Origin: Elysia chlorotica
Taxonomy: Eukaryota; Mollusca; Gastropoda; Plakobranchidae
Reading direction: 5' to 3'
DNA length: 64,000 nt
Assembly: GCA_003991915.1 (NCBI GenBank)
Contig: RQTK01000965.1
Coordinates: 125,248 to 189,247 of the forward strand
Shown here: one piece after another, positions 1-11,500 of the stretch
Position numbering within the stretch: the first letter of the stretch is position 1
Layout of the letters: every line of letters starts with the position of its first letter
Made by a program: the position numbers and the translations under genes
The notes under the pieces: model-generated
What the model was told of the DNA's origin: nothing
Seen by the model: the letters and a program-made list of their open reading frames with translations, nothing else
The model's database searches: none

Positions 1-712
1 GAATCTGAGCAAGCACAGTCACGTTCAGATAATAGGCCTGGCACATCCAGGTGAGTCGCAAAAACTTTTCTCTGTAGAGACTTAAAATTACTTAACAATT
101 AGCAGTTAACATAGTATGTGGTTGGACATTTATCTTGAATTTGAGAACATATATACTGCCTTAGTTGTATACAGTATGGTTTTACTAACAAGTTACAACA
201 TATTTTTTGTGTTTACTTCCAGATACTCACCAAAAGTTGGAGATTTTTTGGAGCTAACATTTTGTATTGGAAAAAAAGAGAAGACTTATTTTGCTCTGGT
301 AAGTTTTTTTTTGTTCTGTTTGTCCTGTCTTTTAAAGTGTGTTGTGTAAAAAGAGGGGAGATGTAATTTTATAATAACAATAAATGAATTGTGAATTTAA
401 AAAAAATGACCAAGGTATGACGATGGCAAATAAATTTTAGAAATACATGTAAAGATTAAGTATTGTTAAAATGCTCTTTCTCTTTTTTTTTTTCTTCATA
501 CACAGGTTGTTGACCCACCCGTACAGTTAGGAGACGACGATTTTTTAGTGTCCTTCCTTAGGGACATGGGGAATTATTGTGTCTTCCCTGCCAAGGAGCA
601 TTTTTCTGTCATCAATCCTAGCTCTGATGACTTTATTAAGCTTAACCTAATCACCCCGGGATTAGAGTCTAGTCTAATTTCCCCTTTAACGGTGCGAATT
701 AGAGTGCATTAG
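1..712 (+). CDS. 3' end of an unrecognised gene (three exons, 5' end outside window)
   Basis: Three coding pieces join in frame across clean introns: 1-50 (donor gtgagt), 223-298 (acceptor after cttccag, donor gtaagt) and 506-712 (acceptor cacag, stop TAG at 710-712). The tail encodes about 111 residues, beginning ESEQAQSRSDNR and including KVGDFLELTFCIGKKEK, FLRDMGNYCVFPAKEHF and a C-terminal PLTVRIRVH. The pattern of a short beta-rich segment (VGDFLELTF), then a block ending in an aromatic plus FPAKEHF, then a final hydrophobic strand, resembles uncharacterised proteins common in mollusc and fish genomes that are often linked to transposable elements. That resemblance is from memory and weak. 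The intact splice sites and frame argue for a real gene rather than a decayed repeat. No function is assigned. Confidence 0.5.
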
Positions 713-1127
713 CACTTTCAACTTCAGTGCTAGATCTAAAGATGTAAACCTACACGCATGAAAAAGTTTAATGGACTTTACCCATTGTGAAACATAGCGT
801 ATTTACAATCAGAAACAAGTGTTGCCTCATTTTTTTTATATAATTATTTTACGTTATTTACATTTTTTTTATCCATATATCATCTAAAACAAGCTATTTG
901 AGTAGCCTTTGTCTCATTGGATCTAAAATCGGTTAAATTCAGAAGCCCCTGACCACCCCTCAAGCCTCACATGTTTGGTATCGTCCGATTGGGAATTGTG
1001 TGCTCTTTCTTACACAGGTCTTGGTCTAGTTTTCTGACCTCATTGCTAAAAATAGTATGTAAATTTCTGACTACACCAAACCTTCAGACACACTAGTCAG
1101 TCAGCCCTATGATTGGTGGAACTGACC

Positions 1128-1245
1128 CTGACCCAACTGAGCATGCGCACTGACCAATCACGCCTGAAATTTTCCTAGGTCGATGTCATTTTTTCACTCT
1201 TGCGCATGCGCATTTAGCCGTTACCGTGCGATGTAAACTTCCGTA
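1128..1245 (+). promoter_or_regulatory. Housekeeping-type promoter (NRF-1, CCAAT, ETS motifs)
   Basis: A compact cluster of core-promoter motifs: gcatgcgcac near 1141 (NRF-1 half-like), CCAAT in tgaccaatcacg near 1153, the palindrome tgcgcatgcgca at 1202-1213 (a full NRF-1 consensus), and acttccg near 1237 (ETS core, reverse form). The piggyBac-like start codon lies about 220 bp downstream, so this is probably that gene's promoter. It could also have belonged to a gene now disrupted, such as SNRPD2. The motifs are seen; their activity is inferred. Confidence 0.5.
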
Positions 1246-1458
1246 TTTGGGAGGAATCGAAAGTAAGCCTACGGTACCAATAAGTCTTTGTTGGACGCTG
1301 CACTACACACTGGTGTAATCAAGATGTAGACATAATATTATCTATTGTGTAGCGTCTGTTCCTCACTTCGCGCTTTGTCTTTGCATCGTCAAGAAGTGTC
1401 CTACACTGTTCTCCCGTTTATTCTAAATCCCCGTATCCATCTTCATTGTACTGTAGAC

Positions 1459-2463
1459 ATGGCTTCATTGCTTGAAGAGATAGAGGCAATTAGAAACGCC
1501 CGAACTGCTGTCATGAGTGATGGCAGTGATGTGGAAGTAGATGAGTTTTCGGACTCAGATGATTTCACGATCGACGAGCGTCGATATGTCGATGCCATTG
1601 GCCGTGAAATCCATCACCTTGAGATGGTGGATGCCCTAAGGCAGCGAAGGAATGTAGTGGAGGTGGATGATGTTGTTCAGCCTGCCATTCAGGTTCCACC
1701 TGTGGACATCAATGCCCAACCAAACTGGACCATGGATCCTAACAATTTTGTTCCTCGACAGGAGCTCCCATGCACACGTAAGTAGATCTAGATCTATTTG
1801 TTTCTAGATCAATTCCAGATAATTAGTTTAGATCTGGGCCTTAGATCCCATATCAATTTCTCAAGATAGATTGCAGAATAGATCTAGGCACTATTACTAT
1901 TAGTGCAAACAGGGTCTACAACTTTTTAAATTTACTCTTGAGTTTATCACCGAATTGATAATTTTTAGGTAAGGGGTTGAGCTATATTTTCGACACAATG
2001 TATAAAAGCATGTACCAATAAACCGTAAGTGTGCCTTTTCTTATCTCCTAAGTTGTACTCTCTATGAAATGTGATTCGGGACCCAAGATCAGCCTTATTC
2101 AAATAAATTTTAAAATTTAGATAACTCATAGTTTTTGGTTTTCTGAAGAGAATTGAACCAGGGTGAACCAATGACTTTAACCTCTGAATGACAATTGTAA
2201 TATGATTATATGACATATATGTTGTATAAAATACTGTGCGCAATATGGTGACAAATCCACCTAATCTTGGTTCTATTGCATCAACAGTGGACGGAGGTGC
2301 AAATGTGCAGCAGCCTGAGGACACACAGCCCAGCCAATACTTCAATTTGTTCTGGACCGATGACTGGTGGGCACACCTTGTTCTCGAGACAAACCGTTAC
2401 GCAAGTGATCAGGGCGCAAACCAAAAATGGACGCCAGTCACAGTGACAGATCTGAAGCAGGGA
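1459..2463 (+). pseudogene. PiggyBac transposase-derived protein, N-terminal part only
   Basis: Exon 1 (1459-1777) starts at ATG 1459 and encodes an acidic N-terminal region (MASLLEEIEAIRNART, then VEVDEFSDSDDFTIDE). It ends at a gtaagt donor. The probable second exon starts at 2288 after a caacag acceptor and continues in frame as LDGGANVQQPEDTQPSQ, then YFNLFWTDDWWAHLVLETNR. This matches the start of the piggyBac DDE domain, where a xFFxLFFTDxLxxxIVxETNRYA signature is followed by W-x-P-V-T. The match ends near 2463 at LKQG. The catalytic DDD core and the Cys-rich C-terminal domain of a ~550-600 aa protein are not seen downstream. An alternative start at 1345 adds a non-homologous extension and is less likely. 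It is either a truncated piggyBac copy or the 5' end of a domesticated PGBD-like gene whose later exons were lost. Confidence 0.6.
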
Positions 2464-3124
2464 TGTAAATCCTTCAGATTTCCTCTGATTTCAGATTTTC
2501 AGGTGCTGCCCCTCCTTAATCTAAAAAAAAAAAAAAAAGAAAAAAAATATATATATACACATAATAATTATATGTGTTTAATAAATCCATTTCTATTTCG
2601 TTGTGTTTTTCTTCATTAAATTATATTCCTACTTAGGAAATATGTGATCAAAATTATGACGCATTATTTCCACAGTCGATGTTTGTTGTTTTCATTTATT
2701 TTAACACCAAAGAGGTTCGCCCTATTGCCACGACTAGATCTCCGCGGAAAAAATCGGAACTACTAAGAATTATAGTTCATCGCGAGGATCAGACATTCCA
2801 TATCGCAATAGACGGTTATCTTGTTGCCAGAATTTTATCGTAATTTGCTGCTGAATCGAATTGTTGACGCCGGTTTTAGTTAGGACGGTGGGCTAGTTCT
2901 ACATTAATTTAATGGTTATTTTCTTTCAAGTCGTTTTATATACGTCTAAATTAACTGCAGCATCAATGGCTTCAGATTATGCCTAGTTCTAGGTCTAGGG
3001 AAATATTTTAAACGTCATTTTACCCCGATTAGGCTTAAACATTATACGACCGATTTTCACCGTTTTTATAACGCTAAACTGGCAACCGCACGAGCGAAGT
3101 AAACATTGATAAAAATCAACAAAG

Positions 3125-3615
3125 ATGGAGACTCAAAATTTTTTAGATCGTGATTCACCGGTTGATATTATTGACTGTTCATCAAAGAACAAATTCAGGT
3201 GGGAATGGCTCACGGCCAAAGATAAACAAGATGATTTCCTTAACGAATATGTTAAAAAAGTTAACAAAGATGGGGTAGCTTGGTGTTGTCATTGCCGGTG
3301 TGAGGTCAAGTACGGAAATCGTGGTGTACAAGCCTTCCGAGACCACTCGAAAAATACATAGTACATTGCATGCGAGGAACCGCAATACTGAAAAAACAAA
3401 TATGCGTCTGCCAGCAGCTATGGAAGCTGTGAAAGACAGGATTAATGGTACTGCTTCGGCTTCTACGTCAATATATTCTTTAGAAACGTCACAACCACTT
3501 CCTTATGGGGCAGCTCTAAATCTAGATCTAGGTACCTTAGGATTACATAGGGAGGCTTCTTCAGTGCCTTCTCACCCAAAACCAGTTTCCTTAAAGGATA
3601 GAATCACCCACCAGG
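3125..3615 (+). pseudogene. BED-like zinc-finger (hAT-type) protein fragment with frame break
   Basis: From ATG 3125 the reading frame encodes METQNFLDRDSPVDIIDC, then a WEWLTAKDKQDDFLNEYVKK helix and a candidate zinc finger: CCHCRCEVKYGNRG followed by FRDHSKNT. The frame stops at 3359-3361. A different frame resumes at once with HSTLHARNRNTEKTN and continues to SLKDRITHQE near 3615, followed by a gtatac donor-like site. The finger needs the H-x-H pair that straddles the break, so the two pieces probably belong to one protein separated by an indel or a missed splice. Similar short N-terminal fingers precede hAT transposases and ZBED-like genes. No transposase domain follows. Family assignment is by pattern only. 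Confidence 0.4.
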
Positions 3616-3861
3616 AGGTATACATTAATTTGTTTTTGTTTTTTATTGCTGAACACACTCTATCAATCTCTATCCTCCCATAAAATTCAACAATCTCTAT
3701 CTATCAATTTTTATATATTTGCTTTATACTCCCCTGACATGGGTTTTAAATGGTAAATTTAACTTTAAAAATGTCATTTGCATTTTCCCTAATGTTTTAG
3801 ATTCTTTTGCAGGAGAGAGGAGATTTTTGGGTTAAAAATGCAAAAAAATCATTTTCGGCAC

Positions 3862-3946
3862 GGGGGGCGCTGCCCCCCTGAGCCCCCCTATATGAAAGGG
3901 GCTCTGCCCCTTCACCCCGACGGGGCCTGCGCGGCCCCTGGACCCC
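3862..3946. repeat. GC-rich cluster of three tandem hairpins
   Basis: Three perfect hairpins sit in an AT-rich setting, each with a 6-bp stem and a 5-nt loop: 3862-3878 (GGGGGG/CGCTG/CCCCCC), 3896-3912 (AAGGGG/CTCTG/CCCCTT) and 3922-3938 (GGGGCC/TGCGC/GGCCCC). All three units are 17 nt long. The cluster lies about 190 bp upstream of the SmD2 exon. It may be part of an unidentified mobile element. Confidence 0.7.
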
Positions 3947-4132
3947 GGCGGGTAGTTTCAGAGTTTTTTTTTTACTGGCATTTACATCCCTGTGGGTAGA
4001 AGATTAGTTTGTGGGTGCAAACATAGCTTAATTAAGACAAAGAAGACAAATTGGTGATTTTCATATGTTTGTTGAATGTGACACTTTCGATTTCTACTGT
4101 ATTGAAAATTGTTTCCCCCCCTTTTTTTTCAG

Positions 4133-4307
4133 GCATTGCAACATGGTTCTTGAAAATGTGAAAGAGATGTGGACGGAGCTTCCTAAAACAGGAAAGGGCA
4201 AGAAAAAGTCTAAACCAGTGAATAAAGACAGGTTCATTTCAAAAATGTTTCTGAGAGGAGACTCGGTTATTCTCGTCCTGAGGAATCCTTTGGCTACAGC
4301 AAAATGA
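4133..4307 (+). CDS. SNRPD2: Small nuclear ribonucleoprotein SmD2, last coding exon
   Basis: SmD2 is a core protein of the heptameric Sm ring on U1, U2, U4 and U5 snRNAs in the spliceosome. This exon follows a polypyrimidine tract and cag acceptor (AG at 4131-4132), begins with the last base of a split codon, and encodes 57 residues to TGA at 4305-4307. The protein starts [18 protein letters not shown], carries the lysine-rich insert [13 protein letters not shown], and contains the Sm2 motif [15 protein letters not shown]. It is nearly identical to the C-terminal half of animal SmD2 (about 118 aa). The N-terminal half, with the rest of the Sm1 motif, was looked for between position 1 and 4132 and not found. 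Upstream exons are therefore outside the window beyond a long TE-filled intron, or this is an orphan exon copy. AATAAA at 4948-4953 is a candidate poly(A) signal. Confidence 0.85.
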
Positions 4308-7300
4308 ATTTAATGTATCATTAATTCATTCATCTTGCTTTTTTTTACTTTTTCCAAACCATTATTCATTTTTAATCATGGTCCATCATTTTTGTTTCCC
4401 TTCCCCTCTTATTCTCCATTTAATGATACATTATCATTGTGCTTATTTTTATCAAACTATTGTATGTTATGGCCCTGAATGAAAGTAAATTCATGAGAAT
4501 TTCAATGTGAAGAATGTATGATTTGAAAAGAGAAAGTGGTGAATGAGTGGTTTTCTTGTGGTCAATTGTTGTAAATACACAAACGTGTACTTCAAAAAAA
4601 GTTTTTTTTTTCCTGTTAGAATTTCTAAGATTGTCAAATATCTATTGTACAAGTTTCATGGATATTTGTTGGTTCTTGTGAAATGTATTTGTAAAAATTA
4701 AAAACGGTGAAAGTACACATAGTTGAAAAAGTCAGAGTTTTTTGCTTTTGTTTATCTATCCCAAACAGTTAGATATTGGAATTTTAAAAGTTAAGAAACG
4801 TTTGTACCAAATGTTCAGCACTCTAATATTCATGTCTCGTTTGCTTTGTTCTAAATTATTGGTCAATTAGATTTAGGTCCCCTAAATATTTTGCTACGAG
4901 AGTCCAAGGAACGACTAAGTCTTAAGTGTTGTCAACGTCGTATGTAAAATAAAATTAAACATATATATTCTTGGGCCGACATTGCACTACAATTTTTAGT
5001 TGATTAACTAAAAAACTGAAATCGTGTTGTCGAATTGAGGTACAATATGTTTTACCTCAATACAATGACATAGATAGTTGCTCGATTTTTGTAGAGTTGC
5101 GTCATTGTAGGGTATTGTCTCGTTCGTTACTAAAATGGGTGTGGCAGAGGTTGTTTGTGTTTGAGCTTTGACATTTTCCATTCGGAAAAAGAAAAAACCA
5201 AAGAAGTATTGGGTTTATCCAATTCTCAATATAATAAGTTTTTTCGTCCAGTTTGCATCGAAAGCCATATCGTCTTTCACTTTTAAAAAATAGACCTCTC
5301 TGTAGGTACTGCAAGCCACTCATTTGAAATTTGAGAGTTTACGCACTTGCTGTAGTAATTATGTACTGACTAGATCTGTGTTGAAGCCAGTTTGTTCCTC
5401 GGCACAAACTTTCACCATTCAAAAATTAAGCTGAAGTAGTGCAGTACGGGTAGCATCTTATTTTCATTGTTATATCCAATCCTTCCAACTCAATTTTTTA
5501 GTTGGTCAACTAAAAGTTGTTGTACAGTACCGACCTAATACTTAGAGTGATAATTATTTTAGACAGGAGAAAAGAAATCGGCATTCAAAACTAATTAAAT
5601 CAATTAAAAATAAAAAATGCTTGACTTATACTTGTAGTTGTAGTTGCACTTAGTAAAACACTAAATATTAAATATAAACTGCAGTTCTTTTTTTTTTTTT
5701 CCTTTTTGCTAGGATATTTTGCTTACTGCAAAATTAAAATACAGATGAAACAAAACCTGGCGTATACATGTATAGTTTTAGTACCCAGTACCATAGATAT
5801 ACTTTTGATTTTTTGTTCTGTTTTTTAAGAATGCACACTTTTTGTCTGCATGCAGTGGAAAGTAAAAATGAAAATCTAAAACTTGTTTTAAAAAGTTTAT
5901 CTTTGGGATAAATTGAGATGTTTCAATCTTTCATATGAGTAATTGCCATTTTGTAAACCCTTTTACCTGGGACTATGGGAGTGGAAGATTTGCAAAGCTA
6001 TCGTAGGATCTGTCTAACTTTATACATTTTTAGTTAAATTACAATTTACATTATTTATTCAATCTGTGCTTTCACTGCACATATACAATTTTAAACAATA
6101 AAATAAGTCAACCATTTTGCACTTTGATTTTAATGTAAATTTCTCCAAAAGCTAAGTTATAGTTATAGTCATATGTTGTTATATTCGTATTCACACAAAA
6201 ATATTGATGAGACAGAGTTGTACATCACGACATTAAATCTAAATGGATTAAATGCAGCTTCCCTTTATGAGCGTTGACATGAATAAAATCACTCTGTATA
6301 GATTTAGTCACAATTTGAAGGATATACATTAATACAATAACATTAGAAACAGCACAATCATATACATGTAAATTTGTAATGTAATGCAGACGATGTACTT
6401 TTTTGTATAAATAAGATCCTTGGCAATAGGATTTGACAGATGAAAAAAAAAATGGTTTTCATAAAAAATTAATTTTCTACATCATACATGTATTTGTAAA
6501 TACATGATCGCCTCTTTCTCTTTCCCCCATGCATCTTAAAAATTAAAAGATTGAGCAATTTTGAGTATTATAAACTGGTGCTGCAAAGCCCTTCCATCAC
6601 ACTCACAGCCAGATCCATTAGACCTTGCATACATTACATGATTACATGTAGTTAACAGGAAATTGGTCTAGACAAATTACCAAGAAAGTATCTGAGCAGC
6701 TTAACAAAAACATAGCATATGACTTTTTCTTGGATAATGCAAAAGTCATGTAATCTGCAGCCAGCTTACATGCTAATTATATTGTTATAAAGGCATAATG
6801 TTGATATGGATAGGAAAATTTTAAGCTTAAAATTATATTCACGCGATTGAAAAAAGCTCAAATGATGGGATGCTGAAACAATGAAAGAAATAGGAAAATA
6901 CAAGTAATGGCAAACTGCCTCAGAAATGCAGTTAGTCCAATAAATGTATAATCAGGACCATAACTCTTGGTTCCCCATTGCTTTATCAAAGAACTTAGGA
7001 CCAACTGTAATTAATTTTACATGGTTATGGACATTAAAACTGGCTTAACAAAAATCACTCAATAAATTTGGTTTCATGATTGAATTGAAACTGTTTATAT
7101 AATTTTGTAACGATGACATATTAAAAGGGAGACAGAATTATAAGAAAATAGTTATGTGCAAGCTCTATAGAGCTACTTTTTTTTTTCAAAGCAACTGAGC
7201 CTGACCACTTAATGAATTTCCACAGCATGACATAATGGAGCAGTTAGGAAAGTCTGAGTAAATTTGAGATTCAAACAGGTTATATAAAAAGCACATATAT

Positions 7301-8522
7301 ATATATGGCACTGGATCTATTTGTTGTATACACAGATAATTGACAATAAAAAACAATTGCATTTAGACAGCACTATTGGGTAGCAAATGACATTTTCAAG
7401 ATAGAGCAAATTAGAGATTTAGGAAAGGTGGAATGTTAACTTCTCATCATACATATAATGAAAATTATAGTTTCTAAATAGGTCTTGTCATTTGAAATTC
7501 ATGTACGTGAACATCTCTTTCAATTTTCAGAGATGCGTAAATAAAAATATATAGTGCACTCCAATTCAACGTCTTATAACATTATAATTGCCTTAATTGG
7601 ACGTACTCAGATGCCAGAGTCAAACAGCACCTACACGGATTGCAATCCAACATTCTAATGCTGAATGAGTGAGTGAGGACATGCTCAAAAAGATGTGTAT
7701 ACTATAAATCCTTTTAGATTGCTACTTAATATTTCCTGCACTGTATTGATTCTTTATTCTTTTTATCAACTGTGTTGATACTTAATTTTTTTTCACAAAG
7801 AAAGAGCAAGTCATTTGCATGTGCTAGACTGACAGGTAGTTTCATAAAAATGCAATTTTCACAGTCCGGATAAGCCAATGAATGATGTACAAAGTACAGC
7901 ACTACAGTATGTAGATTCCTCACTAGATCTACTCTACAGTGCCAACTGTAGTACTCTTCTAAGAAATTGAAGCTCCTTGTTTGATTTTTTCCGTAATTCA
8001 ACATTAATGATTAAGTTCTGGTCCTAGTAAACTCAAATTATCATCTAGATACATTGTAATTAATTTGAGAGAGTATCACTCATATTAATGATTGTGCTTT
8101 TGATACTTTATATGTATTTTTTTTTTAAAAATTAAATGTTTGTCTTTGAAAGAGGTTTAATGCAGAAACATGCATTAACTAATAAAACATCCATCTTCTT
8201 AGGAAACTACCATTCATCACAAACTTATATATAGAGATCAGTATACATAAAGGTAAATGGTATACTGTAGTACAGTAAAAAGTAAAATTGTTTTTTTTTT
8301 TTGGTTTAAACCTTACCTTGCCAAATACGACTAAAGTTGACTCCTCATAATTATATAAAAATTGCAGAAAATGTATGCCATGTAATATGATTGCATGTAA
8401 TCAGTAACTGGGGAAAACATTAAAAACAATGTTAAAGTTTCCTGATCTAAAGGCCAGAAATATCCTAACTCATTCAGTCGTTTTTGCAAAATTTCTAGTG
8501 CAATTATTTGCAGAGGTGAGCT
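4308..8522. other. No gene seen: 3' regions of two convergent genes
   Basis: This AT-rich stretch lies between the plus-strand SmD2 exon and the minus-strand sulfurtransferase, whose 3' ends face each other. Candidate poly(A) signals are AATAAA at 4948-4953 (plus strand) and tttatt near 7751 (minus strand). Reading frames are short and show no recognisable domains. Confidence 0.5.
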
Positions 8523-11500
8523 TTACGCTGCAGTCTTGGAGATCATGTCTGGGTTAGACAAAGCTTCCCATTCATGAAATGAACCCTGTAATTGTAAAAC
8601 AAAAAAAGAGCGATACAATTAGAAAACAATTAAAAAAAAAAAGGACTACAGTTTACTCCATGTAGTACAATAAGTAATTATTAAAAGTTTGTGAGTTTCC
8701 CCAGGCCTGAGATTAATTTATTTTTTTCAAATATCTGAAATAGGATAGTTATTTTTCTTTTTTTTCTTTTTTTTTTAAGTCACGTTCATAGTTCCAAGTC
8801 TTCCTGGTTTGATTTTCTTAAGTATATAATTGAAATCAAACAAAAACTCTTTACTGTGACACTTTAAAAAACAAATATTTCTTCCCAACTCACATTGTAC
8901 AAAGGCACATTTTCCTTTCCAAGAATGTGAGCTGCAGCCATAAGACCACAAGCTGTGAAGCCTAGTTGGCAGGAAGATGTTACTTCTTTATCCAGATTGA
9001 TACCAGCATCATCAAATACTAGGTAAAATAAAGAGAAAAGGATAAGCAATGAACATTGTCCAAATTGAACTATGACTTCATGTAGGCAACAATAAAACCC
9101 AACTGTGGCTTAAAATGTGAAACATACGAGGGCAGGCTGATAAATAAGGGCCGTTTTTGAATAACTTTTTTATTTGAAGGACTACAGAAGCAAGTTACAC
9201 ATCAAATGAAAGCTTAGAGTCTCCCCTATCTGATGAACTATCATTTTTTCAACATAGTCACCATCGCATTCAATACAGAGGCGCCATCGTTGTACAGGTT
9301 TTCGCATTCCGTCGGCGAAGAATTCTGGTGTCTGGGATCGGCACCAAGAGCGAACATCCGCCTCAACTTCTGCATCGGTTTCATAGTGATTTCCTTTGAG
9401 ATGTTTCTTCAGCAAAGGAAATAAGAAAAAGTCAGAGGGAGCCAAATCAGGACTGTATGGCGGATGTGGTATGGTAGGAAGTTCCATAAACTCAATATGG
9501 ACGATACCGTCCATGTCCCAGAATATTGTCAGCAAAAGCTTTCGAGCTGATCTAACGACTTTGAACTTCTTCGGGGCTGGAGAGTTCTTGTGTCGGTACT
9601 GCATAGACTGCGTCTTTCTCTCTGGGTCATAGAGTCTAGCGATGCACCCAAGACTCGTCACCAGTGATGATGCTCCGCAGAAAACGCTCGCCGTCATGAG
9701 TGAATCTACCACATCCGACATACAGTCCTGATTTGGCCCCGTCTGACTTTTTCTTATTTCCTTTGCTGAAGAAGCATCTCAAAGGAAATCACTATGAAAC
9801 CGATGCAGAAGTTGAGGCGGATGTTCGCTCTTGGTGCCGATCCCAGACACCAGAATTCTTCGCCGACGGAATGCGAAAACCTGTACAACGCTGGCGCCTC
9901 TGTATTGAACGCGATGGTGACTATGTTGAAAAAATGATAGTTCATCAGATAGGGGAGACTCTAAGCTTTCATTTGATGTGTAACTTGCTTCTGTAGTCCT
10001 TCAAATAAAAAAGTTATTCAAAAACGGCCCTTATTTATCAGCCGGCCCTCGTATTTAAAAAAAACAGAGAAGGAAAATTGACAATTAAAAAAAAAGTGTA
10101 AACGCATCATTATTATAACATGACCCGGTTTCAATGCATTTTATGATAACTTATGATTATTATCAGGACTAAATTCTGTAACTTATTATGTGATTTGATT
10201 ATCTTAATCTCAGTCATACTTATAGAGGACCATAAGGTTTAACCTCCATTTTTGTTGGTTTATAAATTATACATATATATAACAATACTTAATCTGTATT
10301 AAGGAGACATTGAAATGATTAAGATTTAAAAATTCCTTACGCTTTTTCAGCTCTGTTGGTGTTCGCATCGTTCCATCCTCATTAAATAATGAAGCATATG
10401 GAATGTTCTTAGCACCTGGTATGTGACCCTCTGTTAAAAACAACAAAACAATATTAATGTGACTGACCTGTACTATTTTATCAAAAGATAAGAGCATTAA
10501 GATTTGTAAGACTCAAGTTGAAAACAGCAATTTTTGGTCAATTTACATTTCCTTGGTTCCCTCAAATGTCCTTTTTCTTAACACCATCTTATTGTTCAAC
10601 TTCCAGAACAAAAAAAAAATTTTTTTTTTTACATAGCCATTGAATGCATAACTCCTTGATGTAACATTGATAGTTAATCATCATCAAATGAGATCATGGT
10701 TTGTAAAAAATAAAACTACCAGCAGCAAACTAAAAAAGCATAACTATTAGCCATGTTCACTTTTCACAAACAATCAGTATCATGCAGGAAATGTTAAACA
10801 CAATTATATCCATACTCTCATATCCCTTTGCTCCTCTTGCATCAAGCACTTGTTCTTTGTTTGTCTTTGTATTCTCCACCATCGACTTATAATCTTTCAA
10901 TAAGTGTGATTGAAATTTCACATCAAATTCTCCTGGCTGGAATTGTACAGAAATGTATAGTTAATGAATTATCATTGTGATGTATATCATAGGCAAAAGA
11001 CAAGACAACAATTGTGCCCTAAACCCTGTAAGTGAAAATGAAACTTGAAAACAAACTGAAGGGTTATTAAACAACTATTTTGTTGCAAAGGAAAGATCAA
11101 AACCAAAAGCGAAGAAATAGTGAATGTTTAAGACTGAGAGCCCATATTATTTTTAGCATGACTTTGATATTGCATCTTTAATCTTGACATTGCCCTGAAA
11201 GGCTTTTTTTATTTTTTAACTTGTTAAACCAGAAAAATAGAGCACTGAATACTACTGTACATATTCTTGGAAAAAAAGAAAAACGAAAATCATATGTAAA
11301 CATCTTATAATATATCACTATTATATAGATGATTAAATTCTCTTTATTTTAATCACTTGCAAATTTATGCAATTTATCTTATAGTTCTTTATTGCTACTC
11401 TTCTTCAAAACAAATTTTCTACAGAATAAGTACCAAATAAATGTGCTTTATTTATTTTTAAAAAAACAAACAAGCAAAACTGCCTCATCCTGTTAATGTC

